Assembly: GCF_910589235.1 (NCBI RefSeq)
Contig: NC_060956.1
Span: 667,501-731,500, forward strand
Direction: 5' to 3'
Length of the DNA: 64,000 bases
From: Vespa crabro
Taxonomy: Eukaryota; Arthropoda; Insecta; Hymenoptera; Vespidae
The position numbers and the translations under genes were made by a program. Positions within the stretch are counted from its first letter, which is position 1. Each line of letters starts with the position of its first letter. Below are positions 13,887 to 26,669 of the stretch, piece after piece. The notes below the pieces were generated by a model. It ran no database searches, was not told the origin of the DNA, and saw nothing but the letters and a program-made list of their open reading frames with translations.

Positions 13887-13913
13887 TTAATCTCTAATGT
13901 AATTAGAGATTAA
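13887..13913. other. Perfect AT-rich palindrome
   Basis: A 12-base arm TTAATCTCTAAT and its exact reverse complement are separated by GTA. It lies about 600 bases from the GC-rich palindrome. Confidence 0.75.
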
Positions 13914-15083
13914 ACGAAATGTCAATCAAGTTTCGTTTGGAGACTCGCCTATTCTTATTTGTACTTGTCTTTGTTTTACCAACGTCGCACCAGCTGCCAT
14001 CCGAATTTAGACGCGGCTCTATTTAGCTGACCGATGATCATTGCTCTCTTCAAATCGAATTGTCTTGGATACAGGACAAAAACTATACATTTTTTTCTCA
14101 TTATTTTCAAGTCGCGATCAAATAAATCTTAGATATTTGTCGATAACAAATTGCCAACATTTTTTTTCGCTTTGCTCGTAAAATGTCCAAGCGTGAGAGA
14201 CAGAGACAGGGACAGAGGGAGAAAGAGAGAGAGAGAGAATTTGTTAGTGATTCTATTGTTCTGTTAAGAGAAGACGAATTACACGAGGTGTCGGATTCTC
14301 CTTGGCTGTCATCAAGAGAGAAATGAACGGACCGCTGAACAGGTGCAACCGTTCACATTGAAACAAGTTTCCCTGAATTCTCCTCTCGCTTTATACAGAA
14401 AGATTGTTTCCTGTAATAACCACGTAACTCTAATTTCTTTCTAACTATAATGTGATATTACAATTGAACGAAAAATATAGAATTCATCGCTGACATATTA
14501 TTCTTCTCTTCTTAACGATTCTTTACTTCTAATAATTGTTAGGCAGCTAATAAAATATTCATTATTGAATTGAATATTATACCCTTGAAGAATGACATTT
14601 CAAGTATTTCGTTAAGATTTTCTTTTTTTTTTTTAATCCTAGTTGCCCATCGCAGGAACTTGAAAAGCTTTCTACTGATAAGTTGCGTTTTCAATCGAAC
14701 GTTACCGATAAAGTATGAAATGTTACTTACCTACAGATACGAAAATTTATATGGATAAAGTGATTTCGTCAAACGTAATTTCAATTCCCGCTACTAGTGG
14801 CGCTACAACTTGTTTCTAACGAATTATCGGTAACGTCAAATATAAATAGAAATATTGTTTTGAAACGTTACATTGTCGCATTAGTAAGACACGTACTTTT
14901 GTAAGGAATAACGATTAATAAATAATTATTAAACAGAAATATTTTAACATTACACAAATATCTTTCGAGGATCAAAAGAAATCGTAGAAGATCAAATCTA
15001 AATTTTTATAAGATGCGTGCGTATGATAATAATTATTAAAAAAATAAGCTAATTATTGTTATTAAAATTAAATTTTCTTATAG

Positions 15084-16337
15084 AAAATAGATTACGTCCT
15101 TTAACAAGAAGAAATTTTAATGAATATATTAGCGAAGAAGAGGAAGACGATGAGGATATATATCAAAGTACTAGTAGTGGTATACGTAGACATATGTCAC
15201 AGAGTACTGGTGAAAGACAAGCAAAGAAAAATGGAACTTCTTCTAATGCTAGAATAAGTGGCCGTAATGCTCTTTCTCAAGGTAGCTCAAGTTTGCACTC
15301 TGAAGAGTCTGATGGAAGATTAAGAACAGATTCCAAAAATATAAATTTGCAAGAAGAGATAGATTTAGCTGGAAGAGTCATACGTTATATATTTACTGTG
15401 GAAAAGAAAAAACATGTTATACAAAAAATACATATTATTAAAAATATTCTTGGAGGAACTACAAAGAACTTTCGTCAAGTAATAGAAAGAGTTAAGTCTC
15501 TTTTATCCCAGGTATATCATATAATGTTTCATGTATATTATTCTCTTGAAAATGATATTCTATAAATATATCATAATATCATGGAATAATTTTAAAATAT
15601 TACATGCATTCCTTGGAAGGTATTTGGATATCAATTGGTAGACATTGGTAATGGCAAATACATATTAGTAAATGAAATCAAAAACAGCATACCACATCTT
15701 AAGTTTACAAAATCTATAAAAGCTCAACAAGTTCTTTTATTTATAATACTTGCTCATATATTCATGTACGAAGATGCATGTACAGAAGGTTAATAATGAA
15801 TTAGCATTGGATTTTCTGCATCTGCAATAAATTTCATACAATATTTACTTAAACCTGAATGTTGCAGAAACACTGTGGGATTTTTTACGACACTTGGAAA
15901 TAATAAAGGAAGATGATTTTCAGCATGATTATTTTGGAGATGTCAAAAAATTAGTTACCATGGTAAAACAAATTATATTCTTAATTATGAACAGGCTTAT
16001 TAATGATGTTAATGATAAACGATATTTTCTTAAGGATTTTGTGGGTCAACAATACCTTGAAAAAGTGGCCATATATAAAGGAGATTCACAAAAATATGAA
16101 TATAAATGGGGTCCCCGTGCCGAACACGAAGTATCTCGTCGTGATATCTTAGAATTTATGTCACGGGTATTCGTATATAACTTTTGCATATCATTATTTA
16201 TATTATATGTATAATTGCATTTATACTAAGTCAAGGATATATTAATGTAATTGTAGGTATATGAAGGACGTTCAATAGAAAGTTGGCCACTACATTACCA
16301 AATGATGTTGGCAAAAGAACGATCTAGTGAAAGCTAA
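15084..16337 (+). CDS. NSMCE3: MAGE-domain protein, NSMCE3-like SMC5/6 subunit (5' end incomplete)
   Basis: Coding exons, as joined here, are 15084-15511, 15620-15788, 15868-15962, 16035-16166 and 16257-16337. The first in-frame Met in this part is at 15194, but the first exon shown opens in mid-codon after a TTATAG acceptor, so an upstream start is possible. After an acidic and Ser-rich N-terminus comes a MAGE homology domain: the VFGYQLVDIG strand, the IFMYED and LWDFLRHL helices, FGDVKKLV, QQYLEK and the diagnostic WGPRAEHE segment. In the family, Nse3 pairs with the RING protein Nse1 in the SMC5/6 genome-maintenance complex; insects usually have a single MAGE gene, which favours this identity. 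The stop is followed by AATAAA at 16379. Confidence 0.85.
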
Positions 16338-16460
16338 ATTTTATCAAAAGTTTGCTTTAAAGAAATTTTTATATTTTTAATAAATATCTAAATATTAATC
16401 CTTTGGAACTTTACTTCGTTATTGCAATATTTTATTCGTATATGAAAATGGGCAGCGTGG

Positions 16461-16496
<36 letters not shown>

Positions 16497-17810
16497 CTAT
16501 CAATAGAGTTGAATTCCCTTTATCGTTTGATCTTAGAGATTTTTGAAAGATCGACAAAGGTATGTCGTTTTAAATTTTTTCAATCGTCCTTGAAAGCAGC
16601 CATAAAAATGCAAAGCGAGATTAAAGTTGCCATGCGGTCTTCAAGTTCAACATAGAGGTTAAAGGAATCCGAAATATGCATAACATTTCAAATAAATATG
16701 TATAATTGGATTTCTAACATTTCCTATCGACGACTTTCTCGCTATCTGCAGATAGGAAGGAATTCCTAAAAAGATTTTTTTACGAATGATATGATATTCA
16801 CATGAGATTTTACTTTTATTTTTTTCATCTTCGATCGAATTGCTTTATACCTACAATATATATATACATACATACTTTTGTGTGTAGTTGTGTGTGTGTG
16901 TGTGTATAGATAAGTATGTCATATGTATATGTGTATACGTTACAATACTGAAAATGCAACAGGATGAATGCACTCTACGAGTATCATACATTCCTGATAA
17001 TAAATTTGCAACCACGGATGGTAATGCAAATCGATCGAATTGTTTGTATAAAATTTGTATAAAAAAAAAAAAAAAAAGAAATAAAATTTCAAAGATACGA
17101 TATGTTTGTATAAAATCTAAAGAGAGAATTGGAAGAGATTCGTCGATAGTCTCTTTATTCGGTTATATTCGCATCCGAAGCCCCAAACGTATACGTTACC
17201 TTCCGATCTCTGTTACCGCGATCGGCGCGAGCGCAGAAAGCAAGGGTAAAAAGTAGTACTTGCCCTGGCAAATCTGTGTCAGGCCGGGGGTGCGAGCTCG
17301 CGTCGTTCAGTGCCCGTCCACCCTCGCTGCCCGGCGACACTGCACGAGTGGCTCTCGTGACGAGTGCAACCGGTGCATTCCCACGGTATCCTCCATGCAC
17401 CATCAACTCGATTCTCACATTCGGAGGAACGTCGTTCGACCGGACGGTGATCAGTAACGGTCAGTGTCGAGGGCCAAACGAATATGATCCGTCCTCGATA
17501 AAACGAATTCTATTTTATTCTCGAAGAGAGAGAGAGAGAGAGAGGGGGGGGGGGAGAGGAGACAGAAAGAGAAAGAGACAACGACTTTACGAGGTATATA
17601 CGTAAATTAAAAGATTAAGAGAGAAAAAAGAAAAGAAAAAGGCAAAGGTTCTCACGCGTTTGGATTAATTGAAAATTGAATGAGAATCGAAGGGAAAAAG
17701 AAAGAAGGAAAGTATAATTAAGAAGATTGCGAAATTCGAAATTTGTTTCAGTTTAACTGGGACCAAGGCGTTTAATCCATCCAGAAGAATTAAGGAGAAT
17801 TTTGAGAAAG
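16338..17810. other. Intergenic and 5' untranslated region before Slob
   Basis: Contains a (GA)n tract at about 16460-16496, a (TG)n tract near 16879-16906, a purine tract at 17526-17556, and a CpG-rich patch at about 17160-17470 that is a plausible Slob promoter or first exon. A good acceptor ends at 17751, so the Slob coding exon probably has a spliced leader beginning at 17752. Confidence 0.5.
16379..16384 (+). promoter_or_regulatory. Polyadenylation signal
   Basis: AATAAA about 42 bases past the NSMCE3-like stop codon, in the expected position and strand for its transcript end. Confidence 0.6.
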
Positions 17811-20800
17811 ATGTTCAATCTCTATCAAAGTTTGAACAAGAAGGATGAGGGTGAGAGTCATCGAGAATCGGATGTCACCGGACACGACAGATTCTGGCAG
17901 GAGAGGCCAAGGACACGACGGAAACGACGTGCCGTCAATCGCAGAACTCAAAGTGCCATAGAGCTCGATTCGGAAGCTATAGTTTCTGCCCGTGGTGTCC
18001 TTCGTCGTGGAAGAAGTGCAAGTATCGAGGACGATGAGAGCGAAGAGGAAAAGGGCTATCAGTTGACCAACAAAATTGACAATTTAGCTAAGATACTCTT
18101 CAGTCGTGTCTCAGCCGCTCGAGGTTGCAGAGATCAAAATGAAATCAGGTGATTGAACCTTTTTTTTCCTTCCAACTTTTTTTTATCGTCCCTGTATTTA
18201 TCTTTTTATTTTATTTTATCGTATTTTTGATATTTTTTTATTTTATCGTCTCTCGAACAAATCAATGATTCTTTGAACACGTGTGTGAATCAGCAAACCT
18301 GGGACATATGTATTAATATATGATAAAGGTGATTCACTTTTATCCATTCGATTCGAGATTACACTTTAGCCTATTATTTATACACATATATATATATATA
18401 TATATATATCACTCGTATATATGTACATATATCTTTACTTTGCCGCATAGTTTCTTTTTAAATTCGTTTAGTTTATATTTTTCCTTAAAAATGTATAATA
18501 ATAAAAATATCCTTTCATCTGATCGGATAGGAAGATCCACGTATTGGTTATTCAATAACAGCCTGACACCGTAAGGTATTGTTCGAATCGCTAGCTGATA
18601 GAAGCTTATTCTTAGAAGATCGTGCCAGCTATTGAGATTATCGTCGTTTTTCATCTCATCCCCGATCTCATTGTCTTTTCTCTCAAGTATATTTCAAGAA
18701 GATTTATCCGTGTCTATCCATTTATCGATTATACATATATACCTTTGGTACAAAGTTTGTTTTCTTCCTTGATCGTCTCGTTGCCATACTAAGAAGAACC
18801 CATCAAAATAAATACTATAAATAATTGTTTACAAATAGATCATACAATCGTTAATTCAGTTTAATCGTATCCTTAGCACTGTATATTACATATCCCTCGA
18901 ATTTAATTCATAAGACAAATTTGTTAAATTTAACGTTTAAGAAATAAACGTATGATATTCCATGGAAAATGTTCATCGTCCATGCGAACAAAATACAAGG
19001 GTTAGAATATTTAGAAAACCAATTGCGGAATCGCGAAGGTAACATCCAATATTTTTTAGTTAACAATTAATTTATCACGCGCATATATATCGAAGAAAAA
19101 CGATCTATCGAACGAGCGAATTAAAGTCATCTAAAATATTTCTTAGTTTTTTCATCGATCGAATTGACGAGCCATCGGGTAACTCGTATTTGTTTTAAAG
19201 CTCGTCGAATAATTCAACGATCGATAGATTTAATCAGTATTCGACAACGTAAACGAATTTAATAATAGATCATTGTTTCGTTACTCGCGAAGGAATACTC
19301 GTATATCAATATGATCGAGGGATCTTAAACGAGGATCTTAATATATTTGAAATATTTATAATCTAATGGCTCAAAATAGTACAATATGATATCGATGTGT
19401 GTGACCATTTCTTATTGGATGAAACCTTTGCAGTCGCAGAGCAGCATGGCATAGTAATAAAGATAATGCGCGTCGTCCACTTCGTAACTCTTGCTTCGCA
19501 AATCTAATCTGCTTCTGGCAACGCTTAAGAACTGATCCAACGGGATTAGCGAGCGAAAGCATAGAGATAGAAATAGAAAAACGTCTAGACGACGGCGATG
19601 AAGAAGTGGACAGGTAGAAAATCTTTCTTCATTTTCTTTCTTTCTTCCTTTTCTTTTTTTTTTTTTTTTTTTTTTTTTTATTTTATTTTACAACGCGAAT
19701 ATTATAAAAGTGCTCCTTATTCTAGAGAAGAACTTTTGTTGACGAGAGCCGATTAAACTGCGGCTAGCATCAAATATTCCTTTAGCTGATTTAACATTCA
19801 TAGGTTTTGTAAGCTTAAAGGTAGAGTAGAGTGGTTCATCGAACGAGGTCAAGCTACGTCTCCTCTCTTGATAACGGATGTATAACCGTAAAAGAGGAAG
19901 ATACTTTAAAAAACGATATCGTTAGAGTCGACCTTTTGCCAATGGAAATGATTTCCATCTGAAAATGAGCCAAGAGATATAATCACTTTGTTCCATCAGG
20001 AACATTATCCGAATTTAAATCTCTTTCAGTACCTCCAGTATAAATGAATAAAAAAAAAATATCAAATACACGGAGATATTGTATATGTTTAAAAAAGTAT
20101 CGTAATATAAAAGCGTCGAGGTTCGAACAGACGATACTTTTTATCCGAGGGATATTCGTTCGCATAGGTTCGATTTTAAAAGACATAGGAAAACGAGGTT
20201 AAGCAGGATTTTGTTTGTATTTGGCGTAGAAATGGACGACACCACTACACCGCACTAGGTCACGGACCGTCCGCTTGCGAGGACGTCGGCGAATACGTGG
20301 AAATGGAGAAAAGATCCAGAGATCGTGCTTTATCAATTTGTCAGACTTATATCCAACGAACCTCTCGATATACTCTCATCAAGCAGCTCAACAACATCGG
20401 TGAGTTTTACGTGCGAATTATTCTGTAATAGAAAATCCATCTAATTGAACGTTTCTTTTTCATTCCATTGAAAATACGCATTCTTTCGTATTTCTTTCTA
20501 CCGTATGTTTTTTCTTTTTTTTTTCTTTTTTTTTTTTTTAGGATCGAGAGTGGACAAGCACTGGTTCGCCGTAAGAGATACTTCGCTCAAAACCGATAGG
20601 CTCATCACTTTGATGCCCTTGAATAGAAATTGTCCATTGAGTATCTGTCCTTCGACGAAAGACATATTAAATAATTTGTTTCTCGCACTACAGCATCCAT
20701 ACATTTGTCCTATATTCGGTCTAGAATTTCTCGAGTACGAGGAACTCAATTACGTTGTTTTAATCCAGCCTATCAATCACGGTAGCCTGAAGGATCTTAT

Positions 20801-22144
20801 ATATGGCGTGAGTTTGGAAGAAATTATCGATAGACGTTAGAATTTCTTGACGTTCGTTGTCCAATATTAATATATGTTCTTAATTTATTAAGACATCACG
20901 TTGGTTCTCAGATCGAAAGGAATTGCTGGAACGATGATTGGAGTCAAAAGTATGCTTCTCGTGGTAAAGGTCTACCCTTATCACAGATCCAACAGATGGG
21001 TAGGCAGATATTGGAAGCTTTAGTGTTCCTTAAGGAAAGAGGATTTCCTGTAGTCGCTCATTTACATTCTGGGAACGTCGTTGTACAAAATGGCGTTGCT
21101 CGTCTCGCTGGTCTCGAAAACACCCTTTTAGGTTTCAAAAGCAGGATACATCCTATAGTGACATCTCGATTGACGAAAACGAGCACGGTGGACGTGATAT
21201 GTTTTGGTAAAAGTAACGATTCGATCGATATAATAAAGCAAAAAAATTCGCCCTCCTCTAATGTTCAGATCTCTCTTCTCTATTCAGGTCACATGTTGTT
21301 CGAAATGTGCGCCGGTTACGAATTATGTTCCTTCAAGCCAACCGCTGCGCATCTCTCGGATATCGAGACATATCCACAGGTAAGATTTGTCCTTAATGCA
21401 AACGCGCATTGCGCGATTCTATTCTCTTTCATTTTATTTGCCACATTAAGGGATATTAACCAAAGTATGATATTTAGGTCATCGAATTACTTGAGATAAT
21501 ATTTGATGAGTCTAGAAATCGGTATCCGAGTATAGAAGAACTTCTCATTCATGATCTCTTCAGGAACATAGACCTTCGGGAAATGCGCTGTGCGCCCGTT
21601 ACGGTAAGAACGTTTGCATCGTCATCTCTTTATACATAATGACTTACATAATGACGTAATCGACGATAATATTATTGTCTCACAGATATTTCGTCCTGCC
21701 TTAACACCCTCTATAATCAATTTTCTGGATGGTATCAAACGACAAAGTTTAGGTAAAAGGTAAATTTTCGGAAATCTTTGTCGTTTAATTGAAAATATTT
21801 TTGCGCACAATATATTTGATCGTGTTTACGTTCCATTCGTTTTTGCGAACGTTCATTTTTTTATATTTTGTAAATTTTTTTTATTTTTGCATGCATAGCC
21901 GACACAGGTCGCGTTCTATAAACGACATCCTATTGATACACAGGTTTTGGTAATACTTCGAATAATTCAATTGATCACGATTACGAAGAAGACTCGGTGA
22001 TAAATTTATAATACATATAATTTCCTTTGCAGATTTACGAACTTAGATTCGGAAAATATGATATCATTGAAAAGTCCTGAAGCCGAATACGAGGATTCGC
22101 TTCTTGTCCAAATATACAACGAACTATCTAACACGACCATATAA
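17811..22144 (+). CDS. Slob: Slowpoke-binding protein (Slob), pseudokinase
   Basis: Eleven coding exons: 17811-18148, 19434-19613, 19804-19879 (least certain), 20207-20399, 20542-20807, 20912-21206, 21288-21379, 21478-21603, 21686-21759, 21899-21943, 22033-22144; together 598 residues. In flies Slob binds the BK channel Slowpoke and 14-3-3 and tunes neuronal excitability. The N-terminal exon is basic, with two Arg-rich Ser sites, RRTQS (S48) and RGRSAS (S71), that resemble 14-3-3 motifs. The C-terminal two thirds is a kinase-like fold related to PXK. The catalytic HRD is replaced by HLH, with Asn kept in HSGNVV, and the DFG position reads GLE, so activity is not expected. The first in-frame ATG lies in an exon after a spliced leader; intron 1 is 1.3 kb. 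Confidence 0.88.
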
Positions 22145-23658
22145 TAGGGGAACAATTTTTTCGTCTTATACACATTCGTAATTTTACTACTAACAATAAG
22201 TGCCAAAAAAAAAATTATATATATATATATATAATGAAAAGAAAGTGTATAATGTAAAATGTTAATGATACATCCTGGAACATCTAGCAGAGTTGACGCA
22301 CGTGAAAGTGTAACAAGAACGATATTTTGATAAATTATTCTAAGCTTACATTGATATTTAACAATTCTTTTTCGAATAATACGAAAATCACACGGAATTT
22401 TCAATGGGTGCTTTTAAAACCTATTTATCTTATAAACGATATATAAAAATTTGTTTATGTACATTTTATGTATTAGATATCATATTGACTTTCAAATTGT
22501 AATCGATTCAAATATTATCGGATGTTATGCAGCATCTCATTCTCATAAATTTTACCCAACATCCTTATTATAGCATGGATCTAACACAGGGTGGATTTTT
22601 AGGACTAAATTATTTAGATGATTAATACGTCGTTCAAAAGATTCTAAAAAATTAGTAATATCCAATATTTTGTGCCAATTGAAAGAACGCGAATTGATAA
22701 ATTTTTAATAGAGATTTCTTTGTCGCTAATGTAATTTATCATAGAAATTTATGTTCCAATTCGATTTTATATTTAGCGACATGACATAGTGCCTGGATGT
22801 TTAGTATTTATTTCATATGTACCTAAGAGCTACCCAAAAACCCAAGTTACTAATTATAAGAACGCTGTTACTGATAGGCTCACTGCTGACAAATATAAAT
22901 TTGTTCATTTAACATCTGTTTAATATCATGTATTATTAAAGAAACAAAGTAAATAATACATCTTGTATATAGAGAAATAATGTGAAAGCAAGATATTAAC
23001 TTGCGCAAATACAAAATAACAATGTTGTATAAATTCTTCCAATCATTAAACAGAACACGTGAAAGTATTGAAATATTTGTTGTACAAATAAACAATTACA
23101 TAAACAATTACATAAAACAATTGATACACGAGCAGCAAAAAAAAACATTCTATAATATTGATTAATACAAGAGAATTTAAAAATAAATTCTTGATTGATG
23201 CACGCAGTAAGCCTATGATAGAACATTTTTACAAATTTACAGTACTGATATTTTAATCAACGAATCAGTACTTCGTACTTTTCGCATGTTATATGCATTT
23301 TAAAAATTCGATAGATTTACATCTTGATGTGAAAAATTAAGGTTAATGTAATCATAAAAAAAAAAAAAAAAAAAAAAATAAAAAAAAAATAAAAAAAAAA
23401 TAAAAAAAAAAGAAAGTAATTAAAATTAATGAAGAACCGAAATATTATTGCTCTTCCATGTTATCACTTATAGCACACAGTTTTGTTTTTTGTTTTTTTT
23501 TTGCTTTTTTTTTTTTTTTTTTTTTTTTAGATCTTACAAATATATAAATCACCATTTTTAATGCCGTTTATGATTCAATAATGTTCATTTCAATAGTCAA
23601 TAGTACTATTCAGTACTTGACTTCGATGTCAGATGACATAATAAATTATTCTTCCGAT
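22145..23658. other. Intergenic region between convergent Slob and Caf1-55
   Basis: AT-rich 3' flanks of two convergent genes. It holds an A-rich tract with regular T interruptions at about 23358-23412 and a poly-T tract at about 23481-23529. No coding potential is visible. Confidence 0.7.
23358..23529. repeat. A-rich and T-rich low-complexity pair
   Basis: An A run with spaced T residues and, about 70 bases later, a T run. Together they form inverted A/T arms close to the 3' end of Caf1-55. Confidence 0.85.
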
Positions 23659-23855
23659 TTATGAAGCTCCAGCTTCAAGTTCACTAGCTGGTGTATCTGG
23701 CTCTTCATCATTGTAAATGTTTTCTGCCATTTGCCAAACTTGCATTATATTATCTTCTGATACTGAACATATTACCCAAGGTTCATTAGGGTTCCATGAA
23801 AAGTCACTAATCTTTGCAGTGTGTCCGCCATGTATAAACTATATATAAAAAAAAG

Positions 23856-23888
<33 letters not shown>

Positions 23889-25741
23889 CAATAATTTATG
23901 AGATTATTTATAATGATATATTTATAATGATGAGTCATATTAATCAATAGAATTACCAATAATTCAGGTGGGCCATCTTCGGCATCTTCAGTAGACTGTT
24001 CTTCTCCAATTTTGCTAAGATCCCATACATGCAAACGCCTATCTGTACCGCTACTTGCTAATATGGTTTCATTATGTGGTGACCATTGAACTTGGAAGAT
24101 TTCGTCTTTATGAGATTCAAAGGAATGTAATTTTAATTTTAAATTCCTTAAATCCCATAACGCTACTGTTTTGTCCGCACTACCAGTGGCAAGAATAAAT
24201 TCTGAATATGGATTGAAACTTAAACAATTAACTTCTGCTGTATGAGCATCGACTGTATGACTTGGTTTACTAGTGTTATTGCATCTGTAATAATATACAC
24301 GTTCTTCTTATATGTTAAAATATATTAAATACATAATATTATCAATAAAATTTTGTTATTTATTCATTATTCATTTATATGATTATAAATAATCGTACCT
24401 CGTATCCCATATCATCAATTTTTGGTCATCCGCAACCGATCCAAACAGAGATTCGTGTAATAAATGCCATGCAACGTCCTCTACAACAGCTGTATGTCCT
24501 GTAAAAATGGTCTTGGCATCGATCACACGATTTTCTTTAGGAGTAGCATTAATATCCCACAAACAAATTGTATGATCGTCTGATGCGCTCAACAAGTACC
24601 CGTTAAGATTTGGATTCCATGATAATCCATAGCCTTCTTTTTGATGTCCTCGTAACCTGAATGAATATACAAAATTATGACATAAACTTAAATGTAGAAT
24701 ATATAAAATAGGAGAATATTAATATATACCTTAGATCTGGATGACATTCGCCATTTGGATCTGGCTTACTAGGATGTTTTGTGTAATCAAATACTAAAAC
24801 GTCGCTTGATGGAGTTTTCGTTGCTATAACGCAAGGATTTTGTGGCATGTATCGGGCTCTATTCACTTCTCCTTCATGATTAATTTTTATTTCAATTTCT
24901 ATCTTTCCACTAACAGAACCGAACCCTCCAAATTCACCTTTTTCATTGTCATAATGAGAAGCATCAAACTGAGCATCCTCATTAGGTAATTGAACACTTG
25001 CTATTAGCAAATGATTTTGTTCATCCGACGTATGTGTACCGAGGATCAAACGATGAACAGAATAATCTTTTCCCTCTGGTCTAGTTACATCTGGTAACCA
25101 TTGTGCAGTTAAAGATGGCCATTCCAAAGCATGTGTCATTACAAGATCATATAAAAATGGTGTATTCTTTTTCCATATTTTGTATTCTTCATTAATAACA
25201 CGTTCTTCCACTGCATCATCAAAAGTTTCTAAAGTAGAAAAATATAAACAATACTGTTGATTCTCTTGTTAGACAAAAATTATAATTAATAATTCTATAT
25301 TCATTATATCCATCTTATTCTTTATCTTATCAGACATATATCCTAAAATCTATCACATATAACAATATAGAATAAAAATTATTTATTAAAAGCAACTTGA
25401 TAGAAATATAAGGAATATGTAAAATTTTACAATATATTTAATTGCTATAGAAATATGCGTAGGACGATTAAGTGATATCTTTCGATTGCATATATTTCTT
25501 TTTATATCTTAAAAGAAATTTATTTTAGAAACATGAGATATTAATAATTAAACCTGGACGCTTAATTTTTGTACGAGTACGATAAGCAGAAATTTGATAT
25601 AAGAAAACGACATTGTTTATGGTACCGGGTGAAGAAGCGTCCTTTATGAAAAATAACCAATTAATACTTATGTTCAAAGATTAATGTGATATAAAAATAT
25701 TATATATCTTATATCTTCTTACCGCCGTCCTTATCACCCAT
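23659..25741 (-). CDS. Caf1-55: Chromatin assembly factor 1 p55 subunit (RBBP4/7 homologue)
   Basis: Five coding exons on the minus strand: 25741-25723, 25228-24730, 24656-24399, 24284-23957 and 23838-23659, giving 427 residues, the usual family length. The protein is nearly collinear with vertebrate RBBP4: an N-terminal helix (AVEERVINEEYKIWKKN) that with the C-terminus binds histone H4, then a seven-bladed WD40 propeller ending in VWQMAENIYND. The family is a shared histone chaperone subunit of CAF-1, NuRD, PRC2, NURF and Sin3-type deacetylase complexes. The start was chosen because a short first exon encoding MGDKDG splices in phase onto ETFDDAVEER. The C-terminal tail (EPDTPASELEAGAS) is the variable part of the family. 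No defects seen. Confidence 0.97.
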
Positions 25742-26655
25742 TTATACGTGATATATGCTTCAGATTTAAAGATAAGAGTTAAGAAACCGCCAAAGAAATT
25801 GCGCCCGCCAAAAAGCCACGATATACAGCCGGGTATTCTAGTCTCGAGAAAACCGGTTGTAAAATATTTCATGCACTGATCTTCGAATATCGGTATATAA
25901 GATGTTCCAATGTACATAGATTTCCAAATTTTGAGATACTCAATGGTACTCGTAAAATTGACCAATGAGCGATTCTCCATTAAAACGATTCATTTATTGG
26001 TACATTTTAAAAAACAAATTGTTGAAATATCATAATCAATATCCAATTAAAATATAAAGAATATAATAAGTTACATATCGTGCCAATTTCGTTGTATAAA
26101 TTTCTCGAGTAATAGCACACATTAACATCAATGTATTATTATATAAATGTTCTACATATTTCATTTTTTTAACATTAGATGGCGACATACTTCGACGAAA
26201 AACTAAGAGCATTTGATCGTCAGTTCATAACATGACGATGAAAGATTTATAGAATGTAAAAAAAAAAAAAAGAAAAAAGAAAAGAAAAGAAAAGAAAAAA
26301 TAAAAAAGAAAAAAAAGAAGTATATAAATTAATATAAATTGTAATTAAAATCGTCGGGATATTAATTCGTGTTAATTTATATTTATCAATAATGTAATAT
26401 GTTACAATTGTTTTCAAAATTTGATATCGCAATATGAAAGTATTCCCTTTTTTTTTTTGCTGTCTTTTTCTTTTTGTAGAAATCATCGATTTATCCACAA
26501 CACTGTATATCATTATTGAAGAAAACCATTATAATTATTTTCTATACATATGTTATTGTTTTGCAAAAAAAAGCATCCTTCGTTCGCAATGCAAATTCGA
26601 AAATTGACAAAGTATGAATGAAAAAGTTCGTTAATCAGAAAATGATGTTCCTAAT

Positions 26656-26669
26656 ACACCAGAGGGCGG
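26656..26669 (+). promoter_or_regulatory. CTCF-like binding site candidate
   Basis: The sequence ACACCAGAGGGCGG differs at one position from the CTCF consensus CCASYAGRKGGCRS. It lies between two divergent genes, where insulator proteins are common in insects. Binding is inferred. Confidence 0.35.

Larger units (their letters stand above)
1..15083. other. Gene-poor, microsatellite-rich region
   Basis: No reading frame here looks like a conserved protein. The longer open frames are mostly translations of (TC)n or (GA)n tracts, giving Leu-Ser, Arg-Glu or Ser-Phe runs. The stretch holds at least a dozen long TC/GA tracts, GA/GGGA, TTCC and CCAA repeats, poly-T runs, and CpG-rich patches near 4.44-4.64, 10.2-10.4 and 11.7-12.0 kb that could be promoters or untranslated exons. 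It could be intergenic DNA or a long intron of a gene lying outside the window; the sequence alone does not decide. Confidence 0.6.

Noticed and set aside
14790..14815. ACTAGTGGCGCTAC as a CTCF site
   Set aside because: Lacks one base of the core spacing (AGTGGC instead of AGRKGGC), so it is a weaker match than the 26.66-kb site.
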